Shown here: piece after piece, positions 8,784-17,087 of the stretch
Position numbering within the stretch: the first letter of the stretch is position 1
Layout: each line of letters opens with the position of its first letter
NCBI RefSeq assembly: GCF_040712075.1
Contig: NZ_JBFCVL010000003.1
Coordinates: forward strand, 1-64,000
Length of the DNA stretch: 64,000 nucleotides
Direction: 5' to 3'
DNA from: Fodinicurvata sp. EGI_FJ10296
GTDB lineage: Bacteria; Pseudomonadota; Alphaproteobacteria; DSM-16000; Inquilinaceae
Made by a program: the position numbers and the translations under genes
Notes under the pieces: generated by a model
What the model was told of the DNA's origin: nothing
The model's database searches: none
Seen by the model: the letters and a program-made list of their open reading frames with translations, nothing else

Positions 8784-9447
8784 CCTCGAATTCTTCCTCG
8801 GCAACCACGGTAACGGCAAACCGCATGCCGGTGTGACCGCTGCCGCAGAACTCGGCGCAGATCCCGCTCAGCGTGCCCGGCTCGTCAGCGCGAAGCCGCA
8901 TCACGGTCTCGTGTCCCGGAATGGCGTCGCGTTTCCCGGCCAGCCGCGGCACCCAGAACGAATGGATCACGTCACGGCTGGTGATCGTGATATCGACATC
9001 CTGGCCAGCCGGAAGATACAACCGATCCTGCGTCGCCCGGTCGCCGTGATCGGGGTAGCTGAAGCGCCAGTGCCATTGCCGGGCCTCGGCCTCGATCCGG
9101 ATGGCGTGACCCGTGTCGCCGCGAACCAGCCGGTCGCCGGCGAACAGCGCATAACCCACCAGGGGCGGCAGCACGAGGGCCGGCAGCACCAAACCGCCGA
9201 GAACGATCCATCGCGATGCCGGCACCCGGCGGCCCCAGTCGGGACGCCACATAACCATGGCAAACAGGGTCATCACGAGGCCGAGAAGGATTGCCGAACC
9301 GGCCAGCATGACCCACCATAGATCGGCGATGGAACCGGCACCCGGCCCGGCGGGTTCAAGTGTGGAGAACGGGCCGCTGCAGCCGGCCATCAGGAACGGC
9401 GCCGCCAGCGGGAGCAAACGCAACAGGGGGCCACGGCCGTGAGCCAA
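8758..9447 (-). CDS. cytochrome c oxidase subunit II (CuA), lipoprotein
   Basis: A 229-residue periplasm-facing subunit that accepts electrons from cytochrome c. The N-terminus is a lipoprotein signal ending in the lipobox LMAGC (Cys21), followed by two membrane segments and a cupredoxin domain. The CuA ligands are visible: His in VIHSFWVP and the C-x3-C, His and Met of CAEFCGSGHTGM. No fused cytochrome c domain, so it is a plain CuA type. No ATG lies close to the signal peptide; TTG at 9447 gives a sensible signal, but this start would overlap the divergent DUF2231 gene by 9 bases. A longer start at an upstream ATG is possible. Confidence 0.85.
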   Translation of the reverse strand: MAHGRGPLLRLLPLAAPFLMAGCSGPFSTLEPAGPGAGSIADLWWVMLAGSAILLGLVMTLFAMVMWRPDWGRRVPASRWIVLGGLVLPALVLPPLVGYALFAGDRLVRGDTGHAIRIEAEARQWHWRFSYPDHGDRATQDRLYLPAGQDVDITITSRDVIHSFWVPRLAGKRDAIPGHETVMRLRADEPGTLSGICAEFCGSGHTGMRFAVTVVAEEEFEDALMEAAP

Positions 9448-9978
9448 GCCGAAACCAGCAGCAAGAGCGATCCGCCGGAGGCCGGCAACCAGACTGGTGG
9501 CGAACCGGTGATGACCGAGGTGCGGCGCCTCGACAAGGAATCGGCCATTGCGGTTATCGGCCACCCGCTTCATGCCATGATGGTCCATTTCCCGATCGCC
9601 TTCGTCGTTGCCACGTTGGGGGCCGATCTCTTTTTCTGGTGGTCCGGCGATCCGTTCTGGGAGCGTGCCGGATTGTGGACGGCGGGATTCGCCTTTCTGA
9701 CCGGCGCCGCCGCGGCCGGGGTCGGAACGCTGGAACTGGTGCTCGTTCCGGGTATCCGTGCCCGCGTCACCAGTTGGTCGCACGCGGTCGCCGCAATGAC
9801 GCTGCTGGCCGTCGCCGGCACCAATTGGGGCGTGCGCCTGTCCGAAGCCGCCGCCGTGCTGCCGCTGGGGCTGGCGCTCTCGGCCGTGGCGACCGTCCTC
9901 ACCGCTTTTGCGGGGTATCAGGGCGGAAAGCTGATCTTCGATCATGGCGTGGGCATCGTGTTGTCACCGAACGACTGA
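9439..9978 (+). CDS. DUF2231 family membrane protein
   Basis: A 179-residue protein with about four membrane segments. The GHPLHAMMVHFPIAF stretch at residues 41-55 is the hallmark of DUF2231, a family of unknown function often found near respiratory or haem genes. Start is GTG at 9439; ATG at 9511 (MTEVRRLDK) is a reasonable alternative closer to the domain. The 3' end overlaps the convergent CopD-like gene by 37 bases, and the 5' end abuts or overlaps ctaC, so this gene sits tightly inside the oxidase island on the other strand. Confidence 0.75.
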   Translation: MSQAETSSKSDPPEAGNQTGGEPVMTEVRRLDKESAIAVIGHPLHAMMVHFPIAFVVATLGADLFFWWSGDPFWERAGLWTAGFAFLTGAAAAGVGTLELVLVPGIRARVTSWSHAVAAMTLLAVAGTNWGVRLSEAAAVLPLGLALSAVATVLTAFAGYQGGKLIFDHGVGIVLSPND

Positions 9979-10454
9979 TCGAACCAGTCGCCCAGCGCCC
10001 CCGGCTCGAACAGGCCATCGGGAACGAACGCCGCATCGATCGCCGGCTTTGCCAGCACGATCCACAGGATCAGCGCGACAACCGTCGCACTGCCGCCGAT
10101 CAGTGCCGCGCCCGCGATGGCGCCGAAGCGGCCGCCGGGCGCGAACAGCCCCAGCACCACGAACCCGGTCCAGAGATGCAACGCGACCATCGCGCCAACC
10201 GCCGTCAGCTTCAGCGCGAACCAAGGCTCGAACGTCCCCTCGGCGAAGATCAGGACGATGCCGCTGGCAATTGCCAGAAAGGCCGCCGGCGACGTGATAC
10301 CGACGGACACGAACCGCACCAAACGGTGCAGCCGTTCCAGATCATCGGCGTTGTCCATCCGTCGGCGTCGCGAAAGAAGGAAAGGAAGGCCGATCAGCCC
10401 TCCGGCCCAGAACGAGATGGCCACCAGATGGATGAATTTCAGGATGGGAATCAC
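9942..10454 (-). CDS. CopD-like membrane protein
   Basis: A 170-residue four-helix membrane protein of the CopD/DUF2269-like type. The start IPILKFIHLVAISFWAGG with an early His and Trp is typical of this group, which is linked to copper import or haem metabolism. The GTG start is chosen because GTGA overlaps the ctaG stop by 4 bases, indicating translational coupling. In this setting a role in copper delivery to the oxidase is plausible but not shown. Confidence 0.7.
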   Translation of the reverse strand: MIPILKFIHLVAISFWAGGLIGLPFLLSRRRRMDNADDLERLHRLVRFVSVGITSPAAFLAIASGIVLIFAEGTFEPWFALKLTAVGAMVALHLWTGFVVLGLFAPGGRFGAIAGAALIGGSATVVALILWIVLAKPAIDAAFVPDGLFEPGALGDWFDQSFGDNTMPTP

Positions 10455-11218
10455 GGCGTCGTCTCGTGGGGCGCCAGAGCCCTCCAGAGCAGCCAGAGAC
10501 CGGCCGCCGCATAGGGCAACGCGGCGGGAACCCACATCAGCAACCCGGCCAGTTGCTGATCGGCCAGCGGCGAGATCCCCCATGGGATGGTTGCCAGGAA
10601 ATGCACGAAATACAGCGGCTCCGGCGCGAAAACGATGATCGCGCCCAGCATGCCCATCTGCGCGATGGTGCCGATCAGCGCGACGAGCACGCCGACCATC
10701 TGCGATCCGTCACCCCCGCCGCCGCGATGCTGCGCCATGGCCGCGAACACGCCGTTCCACAGCGCCCAGGCGGTGCCCAGCAGACTGACCTGCATCAGCC
10801 AGTAGGCAGGCACGCTCGCCAGTCCCCAGGCGTAGAGGCCGGGAATGTGCCAAAGCCAGAGCACGACGGCGTGGATTGTCGCGAGCGCGGCCAGTGATAT
10901 TCGTCTCGACGAGTTGGCGGCGGGGAACACCAGTGCCAGCAGCGGGGCCACTGCCACGATCAGAAGCACATGGTGCAGCACCCGCGCGGAAAACAACGCC
11001 GAGGACAAGGCGCAAAGCGGCGAGACGAAGATCACCGCCATCAGCGCGACGGCCGTCAACCCAAAGACCCGGTCGTTCGGCCGGTGGCCACCAAACCTGA
11101 CGACGACAAAGGCAGCGAGCCCCAGCACCGCCAGCAGCACCGGGTCCAGGTTCCAGCGCACCCAGAGATCGGCGGGCAGCGGCGCCGGTCCGCAATAGGC
11201 GATGATCGGATCGGACAT
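10451..11218 (-). CDS. cytochrome c oxidase assembly factor CtaG (caa3 type)
   Basis: A 255-residue inner-membrane protein with about seven segments, matching the Caa3_CtaG family (not the COX11-type CtaG). Conserved histidines occur in the segments RVLHHVLL, LWLWHIPG and YFVHFLAT. The family is needed for CuA/CuB-containing oxidase assembly in Gram-positive bacteria and occurs beside oxidase genes in proteobacteria. It is the first gene of a CtaG-CopD pair that points toward the oxidase genes. The 11219-11376 gap separates it from the divergent LysR gene. Confidence 0.85.
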   Translation of the reverse strand: MSDPIIAYCGPAPLPADLWVRWNLDPVLLAVLGLAAFVVVRFGGHRPNDRVFGLTAVALMAVIFVSPLCALSSALFSARVLHHVLLIVAVAPLLALVFPAANSSRRISLAALATIHAVVLWLWHIPGLYAWGLASVPAYWLMQVSLLGTAWALWNGVFAAMAQHRGGGGDGSQMVGVLVALIGTIAQMGMLGAIIVFAPEPLYFVHFLATIPWGISPLADQQLAGLLMWVPAALPYAAAGLWLLWRALAPHETTP

Positions 11219-11376
11219 GTCCAGGCTCGCTTTTCTCTACGGTTCCCGATAGTGAACCCCATCGCCATTGCGATGGTTCCTGATCACATACGAATGATAC
11301 CATACCGGCGGCCGCGCTTCCGATCGGGTTCCCGGGAATAGGCGGTGCGGCGTGAATGCGAGGCGGCGCAAGGACG

Positions 11377-12303
11377 ATGACGGCACTCGACTGGCACCTG
11401 ATCCGAAGCTTCGTTGCCGTTGCCGAGGCCGGCTCTCTGGCCGCTGCCGCCCAGCGCATCGGCATCAGCCAGCCGTCGCTCGGACGCCATATCGACGCCA
11501 TGGAGGCGGCAACCGGGCTGACGCTGTTCGTTCGCGGCCGCGACGGCATGCGCCTCACCGAAGCAGGCATGACGCTGATCGACGATGCCCGCGCCATGGC
11601 GGCCGACGCCGAGCGTCTGGCGCTCAAGGCCGCCGGTCAGTCGGCCGATCCCACCGGCACGGTGCGGATCACGGCCAGCCAGGTCGTTGCCACCTGTATT
11701 CTGCCCGGGATCATCGCCGATCTGGTCCGGGCCGAGCCGGGCATCGAGATCGAACTGGTCGCGAGCAATACGGTGGAGAACCTGCTGTCGCGCGACGCCG
11801 ATATCGCCGTGCGTATGGCTCGCCCGGCGCAGGACGACCTGATCGCGCGCAAGGTCAACGACATGGCGATCGGCGCCTTTGCCCGCGCCGACTATCTGGC
11901 CTGCCACGGCGTGCCCGCTGACTGGCCCCGGAATTGGGACGCGCTGTCCAGCCATTGCATCGTCGGCTATGATCGTTCCGACCTGATCGTCCGGGCGATG
12001 GCCGACATGGGGATCAGCGCCTCGCGACGGGATTTCCGGCTCCGGACCGACGATCAGGTCGTGAACTGGGAACTGGTAAAGGCAGGCGCGGGCATCGGTT
12101 TCGCCAGCGTTTTCGTCGCCCGCCAGTCGCCGGGCATGCGCCGCCTTTGGCCGGATCTGCCGATCCCGGCGCTGCCGATGTGGCTGGCGTCGCACCGGGA
12201 TCTGCGCACCAGCCTGCGCATTCGCCGCGTCATGGACTTTCTCGCCGACGCTCTGACGGCCCTGCCGCTGAACAGCGATCCCGGTGACGATCCGACCCGT
12301 TGA
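11377..12303 (+). CDS. LysR family transcriptional regulator
   Basis: A 308-residue regulator: winged HTH at residues 1-60 (SFVAVAEAGSLAAAAQRIG followed by SQPSLGRHI) and a LysR substrate-binding domain at about 90-295. Start at ATG 11377 with AAGGA upstream. It is divergent from ctaG, and LysR proteins usually control the divergent neighbour, but oxidase genes are not typical LysR targets, so the target is open. The C-terminal domain resembles the group acting on small carboxylates; the ligand is unknown. Confidence 0.9.
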   Translation: MTALDWHLIRSFVAVAEAGSLAAAAQRIGISQPSLGRHIDAMEAATGLTLFVRGRDGMRLTEAGMTLIDDARAMAADAERLALKAAGQSADPTGTVRITASQVVATCILPGIIADLVRAEPGIEIELVASNTVENLLSRDADIAVRMARPAQDDLIARKVNDMAIGAFARADYLACHGVPADWPRNWDALSSHCIVGYDRSDLIVRAMADMGISASRRDFRLRTDDQVVNWELVKAGAGIGFASVFVARQSPGMRRLWPDLPIPALPMWLASHRDLRTSLRIRRVMDFLADALTALPLNSDPGDDPTR

Positions 12304-12333
12304 GATGCAAGGCCGTGCACTGTCTGCGCCCGA

Positions 12334-12906
12334 TCAGGCGGCGATGGCCGGGACGCCGAAAAGCCAGAGATGCAGACGCCAGACGAACAAGAGATAAAGC
12401 CCCAGCCCAATGGCGACGGCAAATCCGTCCCACTTTACCGGCCCCGGTGCCGGACCGCTGTCGCCGCGCTTTCTGGCGGCGATCCGGTCCGCAACCGCCC
12501 ACGCCAGAAACGATCCGAACAGCAGCAGTGCTGCCAGATCGCCATTGGCCAGCAAATGCCCCAGCGCCCAGATCTTGACGCCGACCAGCATGGGGTGCTT
12601 CAGCGTTGCCTTGATCCGGCCCGCCGGTAACTGCGAGGCGACCACGAAGATCAGCGCAAAGGGCATCAGGACGATATTGAGATGCTTCATCCAGACCGGC
12701 GGTTCGTAAAGGATCGGCGCCGTCGGCCAGACCAGCCAATAGCCCCAGACGATCAGAACGAAGCCGATCAGGGACACTAACGAGAAGATTCCACGCCATG
12801 CCCCCGGGCCCCGCGCCGCAATCTGGCGGTCGCGGAAATCCGGCGCCACGATGCGCACCGAATGAACGCCCAGAAAGATGATCAATCCCAGGATCAGAAT
12901 CGCCAT
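12334..12906 (-). CDS. NnrU family protein
   Basis: A 190-residue integral membrane protein with about six segments. MAILILGLIIFLGVHSVRI at the start and LKHPMLVGVKIWALGHLLANGD in the middle (split over residues 106-127) are characteristic of NnrU, a protein tied to nitrite/nitric oxide metabolism in rhizobia and also found without denitrification genes. It resembles isoprenylcysteine methyltransferase-like and NnrU folds. Start at 12906 was chosen at the first hydrophobic segment. No denitrification genes are nearby. Confidence 0.85.
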   Translation of the reverse strand: MAILILGLIIFLGVHSVRIVAPDFRDRQIAARGPGAWRGIFSLVSLIGFVLIVWGYWLVWPTAPILYEPPVWMKHLNIVLMPFALIFVVASQLPAGRIKATLKHPMLVGVKIWALGHLLANGDLAALLLFGSFLAWAVADRIAARKRGDSGPAPGPVKWDGFAVAIGLGLYLLFVWRLHLWLFGVPAIAA

Positions 12907-12985
12907 GTCCCGCTCCGGATGATGGGGTTTCGGCAGTATGCCCGGACATCCGCCGGAATGGAAAAGAAAGCCTGCCGGCAATCGA

Positions 12986-14047
12986 TCAATCGGATCGCAC
13001 GAGTTCGAGATACTCCGGCAATTGCGGCACGGCCGACTGGCACAGTCTGGCCATGCGCTGGCGATAGGTGTCGGCAGAGCGTTCGAGGTGCCTTGACAAC
13101 GCCGCAGAGGCGACATCGATCGCCCTGTCGGACAAGGCTGTCAGGATCGCCGCGTGATCCTGCAGGAATTCGATTTCCGGTTTGATCGCCAGGATCCGTT
13201 CGAACATTGCGTGGTTCGAGATCAGCGGAAGCCTCGTCTGCCGAAGGAGCGCGATCAATTCGATGTTATCGCCCTTTTCCATGCAATGCACATGCAGGAA
13301 ATCCTCCCGCGCATCGAGCACGGCACCATCGATCGCCGGAAATTTCGCAAGGCAGGCATCGACCGCCGCGCGTTCGGCATCGATCTCCGGCCCGGAAAGA
13401 AAGGGAAAGGCGCGCCGCAACGCCAGCGGCTCCAGGTGCTGGCGGATTTCGTAGATGTCGCCGAGCCGCCGGTCGGTCAGCGCGACTGTCACCCATCGGC
13501 CATCACCGTCCTTCCGGACGATACCGGCCTGCTGCAGCCGCGCCAGAATATCACGTGCGACCGTCCGACTGACATTATGCACCGACGCCAGGGTCGCACC
13601 GATGATGAAGCAGGAACCGAACGGCGTCGTTTCCGCGATCTCGCGCTGAACCGTCTTGAACAACACGTCCCAAAGCGGCTTCGCGCGCGGGCGTGGATTG
13701 GCAGGCCCCTGCCCCGGATCCTGCCAGACTGCGGGCTTCGCGATCGCGCGCGTCGGCTCCACGCCGTTCAGGTCCGGCACGACGAAACGGCCGGTGCCGA
13801 TGTCGCGCAGGACGCCCGCCTGCACCATCTCGTGCATCGCCCTGTAGACGGGCGTCCGGCTGACCCCGAAGCGCCTTGCGACATGGGAGACCTTCAGCAT
13901 ATCACCCGGCGCAAGCTGTCCGCGCGTCAGCGCATCGGCGATCTCCGACCTCACATAGCCGTGGACGGTCTGGCGTCGATGCGAACCATCTTCAGGCACT
14001 GAGGATGGTTTCACTCGTCTGATGCTGCTTGATGAAATCCCAGTCAT
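12986..14047 (-). CDS. GntR/FCD regulator with two winged-HTH domains
   Basis: About 353 residues. A first GntR winged helix lies at residues 27-90 (GVSRTPVYRAMHEMV), a second at about 125-190 (NVSRTVARDILARL), and an FCD ligand-binding domain at about 195-345. Most FCD regulators have one HTH, so the arrangement is a tandem-HTH variant. The start at 14047 overlaps the upstream enolase-family gene by 56 bases; GTG at 13999 is an alternative with only 8 bases overlap. As last gene of the TRAP/enolase operon it is probably a local autoregulated repressor; a candidate operator is at 18153-18162. Confidence 0.85.
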   Translation of the reverse strand: MTGISSSSIRRVKPSSVPEDGSHRRQTVHGYVRSEIADALTRGQLAPGDMLKVSHVARRFGVSRTPVYRAMHEMVQAGVLRDIGTGRFVVPDLNGVEPTRAIAKPAVWQDPGQGPANPRPRAKPLWDVLFKTVQREIAETTPFGSCFIIGATLASVHNVSRTVARDILARLQQAGIVRKDGDGRWVTVALTDRRLGDIYEIRQHLEPLALRRAFPFLSGPEIDAERAAVDACLAKFPAIDGAVLDAREDFLHVHCMEKGDNIELIALLRQTRLPLISNHAMFERILAIKPEIEFLQDHAAILTALSDRAIDVASAALSRHLERSADTYRQRMARLCQSAVPQLPEYLELVRSD

Positions 14048-15170
14048 AGGTCACGCCCAGGCCCGGCCCCTCCGGCACCGGGAACGCGCCATCGGCCCCA
14101 ACGGCATCGAGCTGGTCGGAATAGCCGCAGCTATAGACCGGCGGCACGGCATTGGCCGCCCCGGGACCGACAAGCGCCACCTCGTAATACCGCGTATTCC
14201 TGAGCGCCGCCATGCAGTGACGATGCGCCGGGCCGCAGGCGTGGATCTCGACGTCGACGCCGAAGGATTCGGCGAGATGGCCGATCTTCATCGCGCCCGT
14301 AATGCCCAGATCGTATTCCGGGTCGGCGCGAAGGATGTCGGTGCCGCCAGCGATCAGGAAATCCGCCTTGGGTTCGATCCCGCGCACATGTTCCGTCATC
14401 AGCAGCGGCGTTTTCAGCTTTTCACGCAGCCGCTTGTGGGCAAAGGCCGACACACCGCTGTCCCGGAACGGATCCTCGTACCAGAGATAGTCGGCCTCGT
14501 CGCAGGCGCGGCCGACATAAAGGGCGTCGGCAAATGTCCGTAACTGGCAGGCCGGGTCGAGCATCAGTTCCATACGGTCGCCCATCGCCCGGCGCAGGTT
14601 GAGCACGTTTTCCGCCTCGCGCCGCGCCTCACCCTCGTGCCAGCCATGCAGCTTGAATGCGCGATAGCCCAGTTGATAGCAGGCTTCGGCAAATTCCGCG
14701 AAGGCGTCAGGCGAGTTCAATCGCCCGGAATGATCACCGTGATAGGTACTGGCATAGGCGGGCAGGCGCTGGCGATAGCGCCCGAGCAGATGCGACACCG
14801 AACATCCGCATTCCTTGCCCAGCAGGTCCCACAACGCAATGTCGAGCGCGCCGTGACCCATGTGGTCGTATTGGCGCAGTTCGCGTTTGAACTCGTCGAA
14901 CAGCCATTCCCGGTCCCGGGTCGATCGCCCCAGAAGCAGGGGCGCCAGCGTGCGCGTCTGTTCGAAAGCCGAGCGGGTACCGACCCAATGGGTCACATAT
15001 TCGCCGGTCAGGCCGCCCGTACTGTGAAGCAGCACGGCGTACCGTTCGACCGTGATCCTGTCGCCGGGCCGGCAGACCATGTTGTAGGTCGACGCGGCGT
15101 CTCCTTCCAGACCGAGACCGTCGACTTCGAAAGTGAACGTCCGCAGTTCGATGCGATCGATCGTGTCCAA
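13992..15170 (-). CDS. mandelate racemase/muconate lactonizing enzyme family protein
   Basis: A 392-residue enolase-superfamily enzyme, probably a sugar-acid dehydratase. Metal ligands fit Asp205, Glu232 and Glu260; His310 and Asp283 are spaced exactly 27 apart like the His-Asp dyad of mandelate racemase. At the position of the second-strand Lys-x-Lys the protein has Lys173-Leu-His175. This makes the abstraction of a proton by His310 likely, while the other face is altered. It follows dctM by 37 bases and precedes the GntR gene, so the substrate is presumably what the TRAP system imports. Exact substrate unknown. Confidence 0.88.
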   Translation of the reverse strand: MDTIDRIELRTFTFEVDGLGLEGDAASTYNMVCRPGDRITVERYAVLLHSTGGLTGEYVTHWVGTRSAFEQTRTLAPLLLGRSTRDREWLFDEFKRELRQYDHMGHGALDIALWDLLGKECGCSVSHLLGRYRQRLPAYASTYHGDHSGRLNSPDAFAEFAEACYQLGYRAFKLHGWHEGEARREAENVLNLRRAMGDRMELMLDPACQLRTFADALYVGRACDEADYLWYEDPFRDSGVSAFAHKRLREKLKTPLLMTEHVRGIEPKADFLIAGGTDILRADPEYDLGITGAMKIGHLAESFGVDVEIHACGPAHRHCMAALRNTRYYEVALVGPGAANAVPPVYSCGYSDQLDAVGADGAFPVPEGPGLGVTYDWDFIKQHQTSETILSA

Positions 15171-15207
15171 CTCGTTCTCCCTTTATGGTGCCCGGCAACC
15201 GGATCCG

Positions 15208-16476
15208 TCACCGGGCGATGGCGGGCAGTGTCAGCGTCAGAGCCGGGACCAGCGTGATGATGAGCAAGGCGATGATCAGCCCGATCAGGAATGGCCATAC
15301 CTCTTTCAGAAACGCGCCCATGCGCACCCGCGCGATGGCGCAGGAAACGAACATCAGGACACCGAGCGGCGGCGTCATCTGGCCGATAAGCAGATTGATG
15401 ATCATCACGATGCCGAAATGAACCAGATTGATATCGAGACTGTTGAGCAGCGGCAACAGGATCGGCAGCAGGATGATGATGATCGCCAGGGTTTCCATGA
15501 ACGTCCCCAGCACCAGCAACAGGACGTTGAGCAGCAACAGGACCAGGATCGGATGATCCGTGATCCCGGAGATGACTCCGAGCATCGCCTGAGGGGCCTG
15601 GTGAAGCGCCAGGACCCAGGCAAAGGGCGCCGCGGCCGCAACCAGCAGCAGGATCGACGCCGTATCCCGCGCCGTCGAGGCCAGGGCCTCGCCGATGCCG
15701 CGAACATCGAGCGTACGATAGATCACCAGCCCGACCAGCAGCGCGTAAAAAGCGGCAACTGCAGCAACCTCGGTCGCGGTGAAGATACCAGCCCGGAACC
15801 CGCCGACAATCACGACCGGCAGCAGCAAGGCCCAGCCCGACCGGGCAAAGGTGCGTTTCAGGGCCGAACCCGAAAACGCCGCATCCTTCGGGAATCTGCG
15901 GATCTTTGCCATGATGCCGGTGATTGTCAGCAGCACGATGCCGATCAGCAGTCCGGGGACGATTCCGGCCAGGAACAGATCGCCGATCGAGACATTCGCC
16001 ACCCAGCCATAAATGATCAGCAGGATCGACGGCGGGATGATCGGCGCCAATGTCGCCGACGACGCCGTGATGGCAACGCCGAATGCGCGGCTATAGCCGG
16101 CACGCTCCATCTGCGGCACGAACACGCGCGTCGTCGCCGCACAGTCTGCCAGCGACGACCCTGAAATGCCCGACATCAGCACGCTGGCGACGACGTTCAC
16201 ATGGGCCAGGCCGCCACGTATATGACCGATCAGGGCGCGGGCGAAATCGAAAAGCCGTTCGCTCATGCCGCTCTGGTTCATCAGATTGCCGGCAAGAATG
16301 AACAAGGGGATCGCCAGCAGCGGAAACGACTGGACGCCGGACGACACCCGCTGGGCGAAGATCACCAGCGGGAACCCCTCGTACCAGATCGCGACGATCG
16401 CCGAGCCGAGCATGGCAAAGGCAATCGGCAGACCAAGCGCGAGAAGGGCGACGAATGTCAGCAGCAAAAGGGCCAT
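15208..16476 (-). CDS. TRAP transporter large permease (DctM family)
   Basis: A 422-residue membrane protein with about 12 segments, the transport subunit of a tripartite ATP-independent periplasmic system driven by a sodium or proton gradient. GLPIAFAMLGSAIVA at the N-terminus and the central LVPALTLTLP end are usual for DctM. It starts 8 bases after the dctQ stop. It works with the proteins encoded at 16485-17003 and 17088-18092. Confidence 0.93.
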   Translation of the reverse strand: MALLLLTFVALLALGLPIAFAMLGSAIVAIWYEGFPLVIFAQRVSSGVQSFPLLAIPLFILAGNLMNQSGMSERLFDFARALIGHIRGGLAHVNVVASVLMSGISGSSLADCAATTRVFVPQMERAGYSRAFGVAITASSATLAPIIPPSILLIIYGWVANVSIGDLFLAGIVPGLLIGIVLLTITGIMAKIRRFPKDAAFSGSALKRTFARSGWALLLPVVIVGGFRAGIFTATEVAAVAAFYALLVGLVIYRTLDVRGIGEALASTARDTASILLLVAAAAPFAWVLALHQAPQAMLGVISGITDHPILVLLLLNVLLLVLGTFMETLAIIIILLPILLPLLNSLDINLVHFGIVMIINLLIGQMTPPLGVLMFVSCAIARVRMGAFLKEVWPFLIGLIIALLIITLVPALTLTLPAIAR

Positions 16477-16484
16477 GCCGGCGT

Positions 16485-17003
16485 CTATCCTTCCCGCTCA
16501 AGCACCGAGCGCAGCACCTCGTCAAGTCCCTCGTCGAGTGCCTGGCGGATGATGTGTATCCCGGCGAGCGCCATTCCCAGTGGCATCCCGTAAAAGAGCC
16601 AGGCCGCCGAAATGCCGAGGATCGGTGTTGCGTTGCCGGAAACCTGAAGCGCGTAGAAATAGCCGTAGACGATCAGTGTCATGAGAATGCACAGCATCAG
16701 GATCGTTCCGACGAGGCCGAGAACCAGTGTCGCCCATTTCGGCAACAGGCGTGCGGCAAGGTCGATGCGCAGATGCTGATGGGTCCGGAAGCAGGCGCTG
16801 ACACCCAGAAAGATCATCCAGACGAACGCCGCGACCACGACTTCCTCGATCCAGGCGAACGGGCTGCGGAACACATAGCGCAACAGCACGTTGGTAAAGA
16901 GCAGAATGCCGAGACTGGCGCACAGCACTGTGAGTACCACCGTCTCGACGAACGCGATCCCGTCATCGAGACGGCGGAACCAGCGCAGAATTCCCGTCAG
17001 CAT
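16485..17003 (-). CDS. TRAP transporter small permease (DctQ family)
   Basis: A 172-residue protein with four membrane segments; the pattern FAWIEEVVVAAFVWMIFLG and FRTHQHLRIDL matches DctQ small subunits. It assists the large permease in accepting substrate from the periplasmic binding protein. It sits between the binding-protein gene and dctM in one operon. Confidence 0.92.
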   Translation of the reverse strand: MLTGILRWFRRLDDGIAFVETVVLTVLCASLGILLFTNVLLRYVFRSPFAWIEEVVVAAFVWMIFLGVSACFRTHQHLRIDLAARLLPKWATLVLGLVGTILMLCILMTLIVYGYFYALQVSGNATPILGISAAWLFYGMPLGMALAGIHIIRQALDEGLDEVLRSVLEREG

Positions 17004-17087
17004 TCACGTCTCCGTATTTGCCGCCCGCGGCCCCGAATGACGCCTGGCGCGACATCCGGGGCCGCAGATGCGGCTCGGCGGCGCCGA

